Position numbers and translations under genes: made by a program. From assembly GCA_017590115.1 (NCBI GenBank), contig JAGGNK010006482.1, positions 310,001-374,000 on the forward strand: a stretch of DNA of 64,000 nucleotides. Reading direction: 5' to 3'. Numbering within the stretch: the first letter of the stretch is position 1; each line of letters opens with the position of its first letter. Below the pieces are notes generated by a model. The model did not search any database. It was not told the DNA's origin and worked only from the letters and a program-made list of their open reading frames with translations. This DNA comes from Montifringilla adamsi (Eukaryota > Chordata > Aves > Passeriformes > Passeridae). Below are positions 38,301-49,200 of this stretch, piece by piece.

Positions 38301-41300
38301 TGCAGCTTTCTCCTTTGTCTGATGTTAATGCAAAATGTTCCTATTTGCAAAGGAGGTCTTTGCTTTTCTTTCTGATTTCTCAGAGAAGAAGAAGGGAGCG
38401 GTTAATAGAATTGAAGAGCATTTATCTTTTGCTGCTCTGTGATTATGTGCTGGAACTGTAATTTCTTCTGCTATACCTTTTGGGACAGAATTATAGGGAT
38501 ACAACCAAGGAGTATGTCACCTGTGAGATAAGTTATCTAGGTAAGCTCCCCAGGAACTTTTTTGTAAAGCTGCAGTTTGTTTCCTGATTTAAAAGATGAA
38601 GGAGAAGAGTCTGAACTAGCTTCCCTGCCCAACCAAAAGCATCATCTGCATTCCAGGAAGTAGGAAGCTATATAGAGCTTATTTGTCAGTAATAATGAAA
38701 TAGTATGTTTTATACTTTAGTGTGTGTAAATTTTATTTGCTGCCAGTGAATCCACCCTGGGTTTTGTTCTATTACTCAGGCAACAAGAAAGAAAGCATTT
38801 TAGATGGAAATTCAGGGTGAGGAGTAAAAAGGATGTGGTGACTAAAACCAGCATTTATTGAAACTCACAGAATGAGAATCTTCCTAGCAGATATTTTCCA
38901 ATTAAGTGTTTAGTGGATCAGGTAGCTGCTTTTCTTGATGTTTTTGGTAGTAGTGGACTACTATAAAGATTGTTAGTCTGGATGGGTGAGGCTCTTGCAG
39001 CATATTTGTTCCACAAGATATGGACAGAGACTCAAATTAAATAATGGCTCACACATGTATTTCTGCCTGCAAAGGTGAAGAAAAACTGTTGGCAATCTAA
39101 TTTTGATTATTCAGGTACTAAATTTCATGCTAAAATATGAAATATTTCCTAACAGCTTTTGACATCATTAGCAGTTGCTACCTGAGTGCTAATCATGGCT
39201 AATGTAGCTGCAGGCAGCACACAGAGATAGAGCACATTCAACAAAGTACAGGTGCAGAATTTCTCAAACTTCCCTTGGAAGGAGAGTGCTCAGGCTCCCT
39301 CCCTCCCAGCTGTGTATTCCAAGGCAATAACAGCTTGGCAAATGTGCATCAGTCTGGAGGGCTGAAAGGCAAGAAAAATATACACATTAGTAGCTGAGTC
39401 ATCTCTGGAGTTTTGTAATACAGACTTTTATGAGAACAGGATCAAGTGTTGATTCTGTAATAAATCTGTAACTGAAAATTATGCTACTTTTATACATGAT
39501 TAGATTTCTTGAGTTGCCTGCCCTCCTGTCAGGCTGGTCACTGCTAGGTTTGAGCTGTCAAACTGCTGCCCCTCCAGACATGCAGCCCAGGTGTTCATGT
39601 CTCACTCCAAGTCTGCCTTTATGTTTTAGCACTGCAGATTTGGTTCAAGACCAAAGTGAGTTATTGTGCAGCCTTTGTACAAGCAGTGACAAACCTCAAA
39701 CCCCCACAGCCTCTTACCTGAATGTCTCACTCTGCAGCTCTTTTGCAGTCACTATAAATGTCTTTGAATCTCCTTGGAGTGGAATATTTCAGGTGGGTCT
39801 GGACATGCATTTATTGAGCTGTTTACCAGATGGATGTTAAATTTCACTTTTTTGATCTTGTCAGACACTAAAATTATTAAGTTGTGCACCAATCCAAATG
39901 TCAATTATTTGCAGAATCTGATGATTTATGAATTTGCTTCCATTACAACAGGCTTAAAATACATACACCTTAAAATGCAGACCAGTCTTATATGTTCTGC
40001 ATTAACTTCATGCTTGTTGATTCTAACTATATTGCAGCAATTAAATATATACTTGCAAATGCACACAAGTATGTATTTTCTTTTGGTTACTTTATGTTGT
40101 CTGTCTGGGTAATGCATGAGAGAGATACCAAAAGCAGCTTATTTCTTTCTTCCTAAAATCAGTATTGTTAGATCTAGTCAACAATGAATATTATTTTCAT
40201 ATTTAGTTTTTCACAGATTTTGTTGCTGTTTGCTATTCAGTGGCTTAATAAGCTTCTTTTTAATACATGTGTGGAAATGGTTTGGAGTGAATCAGGATAA
40301 CAAAATACTTTCAATTTATATCTTTCTGACATCTTGGTTCACTATTAATGCCTCTTCTGATGTAGCTTTCTGGGAAAGCTCTGGCAAAGCTCCAGAGCTG
40401 TTCACGGATGTGGCAGCATCCACCATTAGAGGATATTTGGATAAATAAATACATTCAGAGGCATTTTGTAGTAAATACTTGGAAATCCTCTCAGGGAAAG
40501 CCAGAAGCTCTCACACAGGTTGAGTGTCAGCAGTCCTGTCTGGTTTCAGGCGTGGCACATTTGTTGGCCTGCTGAGGATCAGCCAGCCACTTTAATTACC
40601 ACCAAACATCTCTGTTCATCTGGGGGTCTCAGTTGCCTCTGCCAGGCTCAGCCTTCAAAACAACTTTTGGTACCTCAGCCAGATTCCAAATGGTGTAAGA
40701 AAATATGTTGCTCTCTCTCAGGACTAGTGCCAAATATGAGAATAACGAGGTTCTGACTTACTGCTCTCATGGGAGGGTTTAACTGCATGGCACAGCAATG
40801 AGATCTCATGCTCAAATGAACCACCAAGAGAACAGAGCTTCTGAAGGAGTATGACAGACATAAAAAGCTGCTTTTTATATTGCATGGGCACCTGGCACCG
40901 ACAGGGTAAGCTGTGGAGGCAAACACTACACTTTGTTCCAAGAAAGGAACCGCCTGACTGACAGAACAAATAAGGAAAAATTTTAATTGGCTATAACGAA
41001 GTGAGCTGTGATCTTGCCTGACAAAAGTTGACTTGTATTGTACAGTGGCATTCTATATATGCCCACAATGGGGATTGTCACAAACTTTTGGTGGAAGTTT
41101 TTGGTGCAGTGTGGTCTGGGCAAACATGAAAATTGTGTTTGGAGAACAGGACAAGCATGCAGTTAAGGCAGGGTGGATATCAAGGAATGGTGGCTATAGG
41201 AGCTGAGGAAGGCAAAGTCTCAGGGGCCCTTTTGAAAACCACTGCAGATTTGTTCCCAGCAGTGGAACCCAGAGGGAGTGCAAGGAGGTGGCTTGTGACA

Positions 41301-41729
41301 TTGAGGGAAGGGAGGAGGGGGACGTGTAGACAGAGGTGATGGCACCAGTGGCCAGGTAGTACAGCAACAAAAAGCATGAAGTGGGATCTGGAAACTTGAA
41401 TGAAGGGCAAAAAGGGAATCAAAAGTAGTGTTCAGAACTGATGGATTTGTGTTTGTGAGGAACATTTTGTTTAATCTGACTCTGTCTTTGGAAAATTTGG
41501 AGTGTGTAAATTCTGTTCTATAAAGCAAAGTCATGTTCTTGCCACAGCAGTTATATTAGAAACCTGCTTTTGGCCATCTCAAAACATCAGCTCTAGCAGT
41601 AAACGTCACTGAGAGCAATACAGGGATGTGCCCTGGATACTCCGACGACGCTTGGATCAAGAGACATTTAAAGTATCCAAAGTGAGAGTTAAACCCTGAT
41701 GAGCTGTCCCGTGAGTCCTTCCTTACAAG
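29383..41729. other. Intergenic region between UBE2G1 and SPNS3
   Basis: About 12 kb of mostly AT-rich DNA with no supported exon. Open frames are under 120 residues with no family resemblance. Visible elements are a short duplication (GGAGCAGCTAAAC twice, near 29550-29580) and a (TTG)n microsatellite at 37078 with T/G-rich flanks. Enhancers or a non-coding transcript cannot be excluded by reading. Confidence 0.6.
37078..37106. repeat. (TTG)n microsatellite
   Basis: About nine to ten uninterrupted TTG units, followed by T/G-rich sequence with GGGG runs up to about 37170. Confidence 0.9.
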
Positions 41730-41945
41730 GTCTGAGCTGCGGCCGGGCATCAAACACGGAAAATATTCCCGGGAAAGGCCTCGGAGGCCGGGCGGGAGCG
41801 GGCGGGGCGGCGGCGCGGCGCCGGCCTTGGGGCGCCACCCAGCGGCGCGGCCCCGCCACAGCGCGCTGCCGCTCCTCACGGGCCTCCGGGCGGGGGGGAA
41901 TCGCTGTTTCTGGTGCTGCTTTGTGCACGGCTCGCGCTGGAGGTA
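41730..41945 (+). promoter_or_regulatory. SPNS3: SPNS3 CpG-island promoter with candidate non-coding exon
   Basis: A compact GC-rich, CpG-dense block in AT-rich surroundings, 1.1-1.3 kb upstream of the SPNS3 start codon. It contains GC boxes (GGGCGGGGCGG near 41800) and a perfect palindrome TTCCCGGGAA at 41766-41775. At its right edge CTGGAG is followed by GTAAAA (donor at 41943), suggesting that a non-coding first exon ends here and is spliced to the exon carrying the ATG. Promoter assignment rests on position, strand of the donor and composition. Confidence 0.65.
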
Positions 41946-42596
41946 AAACTCCTGCTTTCTACGAAACTGTGTTGATTCTTTATTGCTTCCAAGAACTTCC
42001 AAAGAACTCTTGATTTCGCTGGGTTAGTTAAGCACTGGGATAGTACGGTGACATCGCTCAGAGAACATCCTGTGGTCTATAGCACAGGAAAGGGGAGATA
42101 AAAGAAGGAGAAGACAGAATGAAATACTCGTGTTGAGCACATGCAAGCAAAGGACTCTGCATTTTGCAAAAGGGCCAAAAATGGTAGGTGCTATTTGTTT
42201 TTCAGTTAGTCTAAAGTGTGAAATACCCAGTTCTCAAAAAAAGCCCAACCACAGACCTGTGTCTTCATGCATGAGTCATGAACCATAAGCAGTCCTTCTT
42301 CAAATTAGCTGCCTCACTCAAACTCTTAGAGTTTGCTGGTAATTTTCACTTTAAATATTATTAATAGGGTGCAAAAAAAAACAAATGAGCTTCTGAAGCT
42401 GGTAATCCATAAAGCTCAAAAGACATGTGACTGAATACTTATAAAAATGTGAGTAGACAGAAGAAAGAAGGCAGATAAAGGTGTCTACGTGTGCCAAAAG
42501 AACAAGAATGTCTTCCTGTGCCCTCTCCTCCTCCCCTTTTGGACCTGTTTTTTGGGGGAGAAAAGGGAAAACCGCCCTGTTTTAAAGGCTGATTGT

Positions 42597-42598
42597 TT

Positions 42599-42654
<56 letters not shown>

Positions 42655-42656
42655 TC
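42597..42656. repeat. (CTTT)15 microsatellite
   Basis: Sixty bases of uninterrupted CTTT units. It is immediately followed by GTAG at 42657-42660, so the repeat reads as a very long polypyrimidine tract in front of a potential 3' splice site. Confidence 0.97.
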
Positions 42657-42660
42657 GTAG

Positions 42661-43021
42661 AAAGACTATTTTAGCTCTGACAACTCACTGACAATAAAGA
42701 ATACTGCTATTTTTGCATTTGTAGTTTCTGTGAGAGCACTGTGGAGTTGTTTTATTTCTTGGGTGCTCAATGGATTACTTTGCTTTTGTTTACATTTACT
42801 TTGCCTGTCTTCAAGGCCAAGGTTTTCAGCACTTTTGCAAAACACAGCACTGCAGCTTTTTTCTTTGTAGGTTCTTCTGACTGCAAGGAACATTTCAGTT
42901 CTTAGTGGCTGTGCTTCAGTCCGGAAATGACCGTAGTGATTGAAGTTCCTCATAGCCCCAACACATCAATTTTGTGTGAAGAAATGCTTCATCACCCCTG
43001 CTGAGTGTCTGCACTGGAAAC
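42661..43021 (+). other. SPNS3: Possible SPNS3 5' UTR exon segment
   Basis: The sequence between the acceptor-like TAG after the CTTT repeat and the SPNS3 ATG. If the non-coding exon ending at 41942 is spliced to this acceptor, this is 5' UTR. A second acceptor-like site (GTGCTTCAG, near 42918) would give a shorter version. An in-frame TGA at 42977-42979 precedes the start codon. Confidence 0.4.
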
Positions 43022-43229
43022 ATGCAACCCCCCTGTGAACATGAAGACACAAACTTGCTGCTCCAGCCACTGTTTGAGGGACAGAATTATGGAGCTGCTG
43101 CAGAGGATGGCACAGAGTGTCCATCAGTGGCTGTGTCAAGGAACAATCCAGCAAAGAGGGATTGCCTGGTAGTTGCTGTGCTGTGCTTTGGGAATTTAAT
43201 AAATTTCATTGATTGGTTCATTGTGCCAG
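43022..43229 (+). CDS. SPNS3: SPNS3 coding exon 1
   Basis: Encodes residues 1-69 and one base of Gly70: an acidic, disordered N-terminus ([17 protein letters not shown]) and the first transmembrane helix ending NFIDWFIVP. Donor CCAG then GTGAGA. Confidence 0.9.
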
Positions 43230-46200
43230 GTGAGAACCCATTTTCCTCTTCTAAAGAAAAAGAAATTTAAGTTCTTAACAGCTCTACAAATGTTTCTGAA
43301 GTGAGGATATGCTTTATGTCTTTTTACTTTCTCTCATTTATCTGCTTTAGCCTGTTGATCATACTCTTAATGAAACTTCCAATTATAAATCTGGAAAGAC
43401 CTAGGAGTGATTTACTAGATATTAATGGTAAGTAGAATGCTTATAAAAATAAAAGAATACTTTAAAATCTAGGTATCTTATAAACAGACTTTAGCATACA
43501 GGGCAACTGGTCCATGTTTGTGGCTGGATTCTACAGAGGTGTGAGTAAGGAGCTTCTCTTTACTGTGCACAGCAGTTTGTTTACAAGGCCTTCTTTGCAT
43601 ATAGTAGATTCTATATGTTATTCCTTTATCTGAAGAATACTGATGCTATTCCCTCCATTACAAGTTCAAAAACTATGTGATCTTTGTGATAACTTTGTTA
43701 TCCATGTTAGGGATGTTATCCTTAGGGGAGCCTTAACTTCCTTGTGAGCTGCTGGCAGTCGTGTGATTTCTGCAATTAAGAGTGAAACATGATTGCAGAA
43801 AAAGAACAGAGACCCACTTCCTTAAGCCTTCTCCCACCCACAAGTTAGGACTTGTTGTCTAATAAATCATATCCTTCCTCCAAAATATGATTTTTAAACT
43901 ATTTTTTTCCCCAGCTGAAAACTACCAAGAGTTGCTTATAGTAAACTGGGGGGAAAATATGGAACTTTTTCTCCCATATAAATTGTGGTCTGTGTAAATT
44001 CTTCTATTTAGTACTACTCCTAGGCATCTCCCATCTTCCAGGGATCTGATTTAGAAAATAGGGGAAACACTTGTTGTGAACTTGCTATATTTTACTTCTG
44101 AGTAACCTGGGAAACAGAAATATTTTAAACCTTGAAAAAACCCAAAGGATGGATTCTTGAGTTTGGAATTAATACCTAGTTACAGCACACAAAGTAATTA
44201 TTTTGCTATTTCAACTATTCAGAAATGTAGGACAGTTAGTCAGTATCTTTAAAAATGGAGAGTGTAGTGGGTTTAAGAGTTTGAGCTTGGTTTTTTGAGT
44301 ACTTTTTAACAACACAAGAGGGAAGGAAGCAAGTAGGAGTGCAGTTGGAATGCATGCTGAATGACACTGCAAGGCTGTGAGTGAAAAGCTTCTGTGTATG
44401 AGTTCTGTTGTCAAGCAACTTTCCTTGGAGAGGGGCAGGGGACAGAAGAGGCTGAAAACATCTTCAAGGAAGAGCTTGGAGGCTAGAAGGGTATCCCCTT
44501 GGGAGGGTTAAGATCAAGAAGCCATTTGACTCATTCCAAGCTTTGAACTATTCAGGGGCTCCTGAACCAGCTAAGAGCTTAAAATTCTCCCACCATGCTC
44601 CCAGGTACCTTCAGGGACATGCAAGAATTCAAGAGCAGAGGTGAGGATAGTGCCCAGGCCTTTGAAACATCCCCTTGAATTACACTGCATGACTAAACCA
44701 CATTTTACTTGGTTCTATGACTGCTGAGCCATGGGGAAGTCTGTAAGCTGCAGTTTATACCACAGCAATAAAATACTGTTCACCTGCTAGAATTCAGTGC
44801 CACTGCAGAATTCTTGCAGCAGTGCATTTGAGTTTGGCTGTCCAAGTGTGTGACCATTTTGTTAGATTCAGCTAACAGGAAAGGGAGGAAGGGGAGGTGT
44901 GAGTATCTGCTTAGAAGTAAACTGGCAGCAGTTACAAAGTTGTGGTTTCCGGATAGTTTTGCTCTCTGGCTTTGACAGTGTTTTCATCACAGAAAACAAG
45001 CTCTTCCCCTTAGTTGTTTGCTGACTTCAGTTTGTTGAAACTAGTGACCATGCAGACCTTTCCCCTCTTTTCTGTCCACCAAACAGTTCAAATCAATGCT
45101 TTGTAATTTGCCAGGATCTGGCAGAGTCAGTTATTTTAGTTATGTGGAGGGGATGACATTTTAATGGTGCTCAGTGTGAATGTTAGTTTGAGATGAAGTT
45201 GTGGTTCTGTTCAAGTCTTGTTAGCTGTGATTTGTTCTAAATACTCCACGAGACCAAACCTGAATTCCTCTAATACAGTATTTCTGTGCATTGATCACTG
45301 GCTGCCAGAAAGGAAGGATATAATTGATTGTCCTGTTTTAATGATGCAAAATGTTTGAATTAAATCTCTTGTTTAAACTTTTGAAACCATTAGGAAACCC
45401 CTACATGTAAAATATGTTCAAGAGTCACTGAGAAACAGCTGTAAACCTCTGGAGCTGCTGTTAGGCTGGACCTTGATCTACAGTGACTTGAAGTCACATC
45501 AGTAAATAGTGAGTGGCCTGATGCTGCAGCCATGGGGACTGTGGGAGAACATGGATTTACCTTTAAATTAGCTGGTCCCACACTGCTTTTAAGTGGCTGG
45601 AGCAGTGTAGTTCATGGCACAATGTGTAAAGCACAGTGTGGGAGAAGAGGTGCCTCTTGCTGGCTTCACCCACTCCCTTCTGCTGCAGATGAGCTCCTGT
45701 GAACACAGCAGGCAAATTACACAGAACTTGTTCTCTTAAGTAGTGGTGGTTTCATCCTCTTAAAAATGTTATGGCTTTATCTATTTTGACAAAATTGAAG
45801 TGGCATGAGAAGTAAATGTTTTTTTTAATTGACATCTTTCAATGCTGGAGTACGGGTATGCTTTTTCAAAGCAGTATCTTCTATTTTCAATTGGTTTTCA
45901 GCAGTGTAAATTGGAAATACAGAAAGGTGAGATGGAAGATCTTCAGCTCTGGCATGGTATAGAGAAGAAAATTACCTTTGTGTCTGAACATCCACTGTTT
46001 TCTTCTACATTGTGTCCATTAAACTTTGAACTCTAAATTTTTCATATTCTTAGGTGCTAATGGTGCAAAAGAAGCAGAACAGGAGTGGTTGAAACAGTGC
46101 ATAAACTGATTCTCATAAGACCCTTATAGTAGAAAGTCATTAGTTTTATCAATAGCAATAAGAATTTTTAATTCTCTGTGCATCTTATGCTTATAGTAGA

Positions 46201-49200
46201 ATAATAGCTTACATCTAAACTAAAAACTAAATGTGCTGCAGTTCTTGCAAGCCCTGTTTTTGGGTGGTAGTTACCAGGATTAGCAGGGTGCTTTGCTGTC
46301 ATTCAATGTCTGCCTCTGTTGCAGGGATCCTGTTGGATATACAGAAATACTTCAGGCTCAGTGATGGGAAGACAGGTCTACTGCAGACAGGTAATAAAAT
46401 CTCCTCAGTTCAGAAAGCTGACTTTGCCTTGCTCCTCTGTGGTCTGCTCCTAAAACACAGTTCAGTTTCTTAGCTCTTCTAGTTCCTCCTTCTATGTGGT
46501 ATTGCTCACTTCCACTTGTGGGCAGGCTGACTATAATGCAAAACTGAAAGTCAGACTAGAGTCGGGTCCTTCAAAAATCCCACAGTATGTGAATCACAAA
46601 AGATGAAGGGTTTCTCAAGAAATACAAGAGTTGAGTAATTCACATACATTCATATTGTTTAATTCAATTCACATCAATGCAATTCACATACATTTTATTG
46701 TTGTATAGGTATTTTGAGTCTGCATTTGTCTTTTTCCAAATATCAATCCTCCTCCTAGTCCTAGAAACTCAGCCTGCCTTTAAAGCCCGTCCTAAAAATA
46801 ACCTGAGTTTATCTGAGGGCTGAGCAGTACATGTGACAAAAACATTTAGATAAATATTATTTTTGTTCATTGTTGGATTTTCAGTCTTCACCTTGTGTTA
46901 CATGCTGGCTGCCCCCATCTTTGGATACCTTGGAGATCGCTACAACAGGAAGATCATCCTTGGAGCTGGTATTTTCTTCTGGTCTGGTGTGACCTTGGGG
47001 AGCTCATTCATCACTGAGTCGGTATGTTGCTTTTTTAGAGGGTGCTATGGAAATAACCTGCATGCATCTTGCAGGACTTGATAGAGTCCTTCTCTAATCA
47101 CGTTTGGAAAAGCATCAGTGACCACTCATTTCCCGAGCCTTAAGCCTGGACTAAATATGCTCCATGCAGGAATGCCTTAAAGGACTCTGGAGTCTAGCCT
47201 AGGCAATAGAGAGCCCACACATTATTAGTTGTGATTGATGGGGTTTTATTTTTGTCCAGAATGGTTTTTGTTTATGACCTTACAGTTTGCTTGTTACATG
47301 TGTTCTATCCACCCTGTCCTGAAATTCCCTCTGGGTGTCACTCTGAGAAGTCACTGCTGTGCAGAAAGAAAAAGCCAAGCAGTGAGATGTGAGGGGAGCA
47401 GGTGTGAGTGGAAGGAATACAGACACAGGCAAAAGGCAGTGGAATTCTGATTTCCTCTGGTAGATTACATCCACTAAAATGCCCCTCTTTAGCAGTAAGC
47501 TTTCTTTCTGTTTCTTTCTTTCTTTGCATGGACTTTTTTGACTATAATATGTCTTTTCCCTGCAGCATTACAGGATATTTGTTCTTTCACGAGGATTGGT
47601 TGGCATTGGCTCTGCCAGTTACTCCACTATAGCACCTACCATCATTGCAGACCTGTTTGAGGAAGGAAAAAGGACCACAGTGTTATCTATCTTCTACATT
47701 TTCATTCCAGTGGGAAGGTTGGTTTTCTTGCAGTGGCCTTTTGAAATTCTGTCTGACCACACCTGCAATTCAATATATCCTGAGCCCTAATCAGATTTAT
47801 TTTGATATATTTCTTTATTGGCTCTTACAAAGGGATTTGTCACTTCCTTGGCAAGTTTGAATAGAGCTGATTAGGTGTATTTCTCTACTTACCTTGAGAA
47901 AAATTTGCTTTTCCCCCCTAACATTTTTAGGGAGAATCTAGACTCCAGTAACTCTGGCTTTGAATAAAATATTGAATAAATTCTAAAAGAAATATGTGCA
48001 AGAGAGTATGTAATTTATTTCTGTGTTTTGGGAGACAAAAGCTTTTAGATATTAGTTTATTTGACAGATTTTTCAAGAATCCTCCATTAAATGTTTCCCA
48101 AGGAAGAACTGGTACTTCCCTCTCCTCTTTTAGTTAAATTGACATTGTGTCTGAAGAAAAGGTGGAGAAGAGCTTTTCAAATGGTTTAGAGGCATACTCT
48201 GTATCAGAGCAGGCAGCCAAGGCTGGGCCCAGAAGGCAGATTAAAACTAAAGAAATTCCTGCAGGGCATAATTCCTTTGGCTAGCACAGGAGGGAGTAGG
48301 TAATAAAATGTTTTATGGGCTCTTTGATCCAGGTTTGCAGTGTCATTCTACAGAGTATGTATTCCAAGGGGAATCTGGGACATTACTGTCATCATCTCAA
48401 GTCTGCTCTGAGGAGGTTAGACTCTCTTTTTAATACTGGCTGCCAAGCAGACTATCACAGACCATGAGGGTTATTTCTGTTTATCCCTTTGGAAAACTAT
48501 GACAGAACATTCTCCTTAGCTGGCAAGACACGTCATTTCAGCCATCCAAAATTCATTGGTGCTTACTGACCATTCCTTTCTGCTGTTTGCAGTGGCTGTG
48601 GTTATATGCTGGCAGCTGGCATGGCAAAAAGCACAGGTGACTGGCACTGGGCATTCAGGGTGAGTCATTTTCATTCACTGTAACATCAAAATCATCACTG
48701 GGGTTTGGATTCTTTATATTCATTGTGTTAAAGGTGAGCAGTGGGAGGACTTCCTACCCTCTGACAGGTCAGGAACGTGGTGTTTAGGAGCAGGACAAGT
48801 GGCAGATTTCTGCCTAGCTCTGATAGGTGTAGGTGAAATTGTACAGCAGCCAGGGCAGGTGCTGAAGTTCCTCTTACCTGAGAGCACACTTGGAATGGTT
48901 GTTACTGCACCAAGACCTCCTCAAACAGAGGAATTTGAAGGTAAAATTATCATTGTACAGGTAGCACCAGTTTCTGGAATGCTGCTGGGAACAACTTCTT
49001 TGTATACAAAATCAGCTAGCACATGCAGCTGAGTGGGGCAGAGTATTTAGTTGAGTAACATGATGTTATTCAGGTAACATTGGTGACTGCATCAGTGATT
49101 CTTGTGTTTGTGGCTAGAATACTACAGTACAGTTTTCTTTCTTCACATTTTTTTGTTTAAATCAGAGGGAGGAGCAATCAGGTATCTGTATGATGGGGAG

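Noticed and set aside
41140..41340. G-rich purine stretch upstream of the SPNS3 island
   Set aside because: Runs are short and irregular, and there is no CpG enrichment or conserved motif to support a promoter or quadruplex.
48799..49032. A 77-codon open frame in SPNS3 intron 5
   Set aside because: It lies wholly inside an intron, has no similarity to a known family, and the flanking exons join directly in phase.
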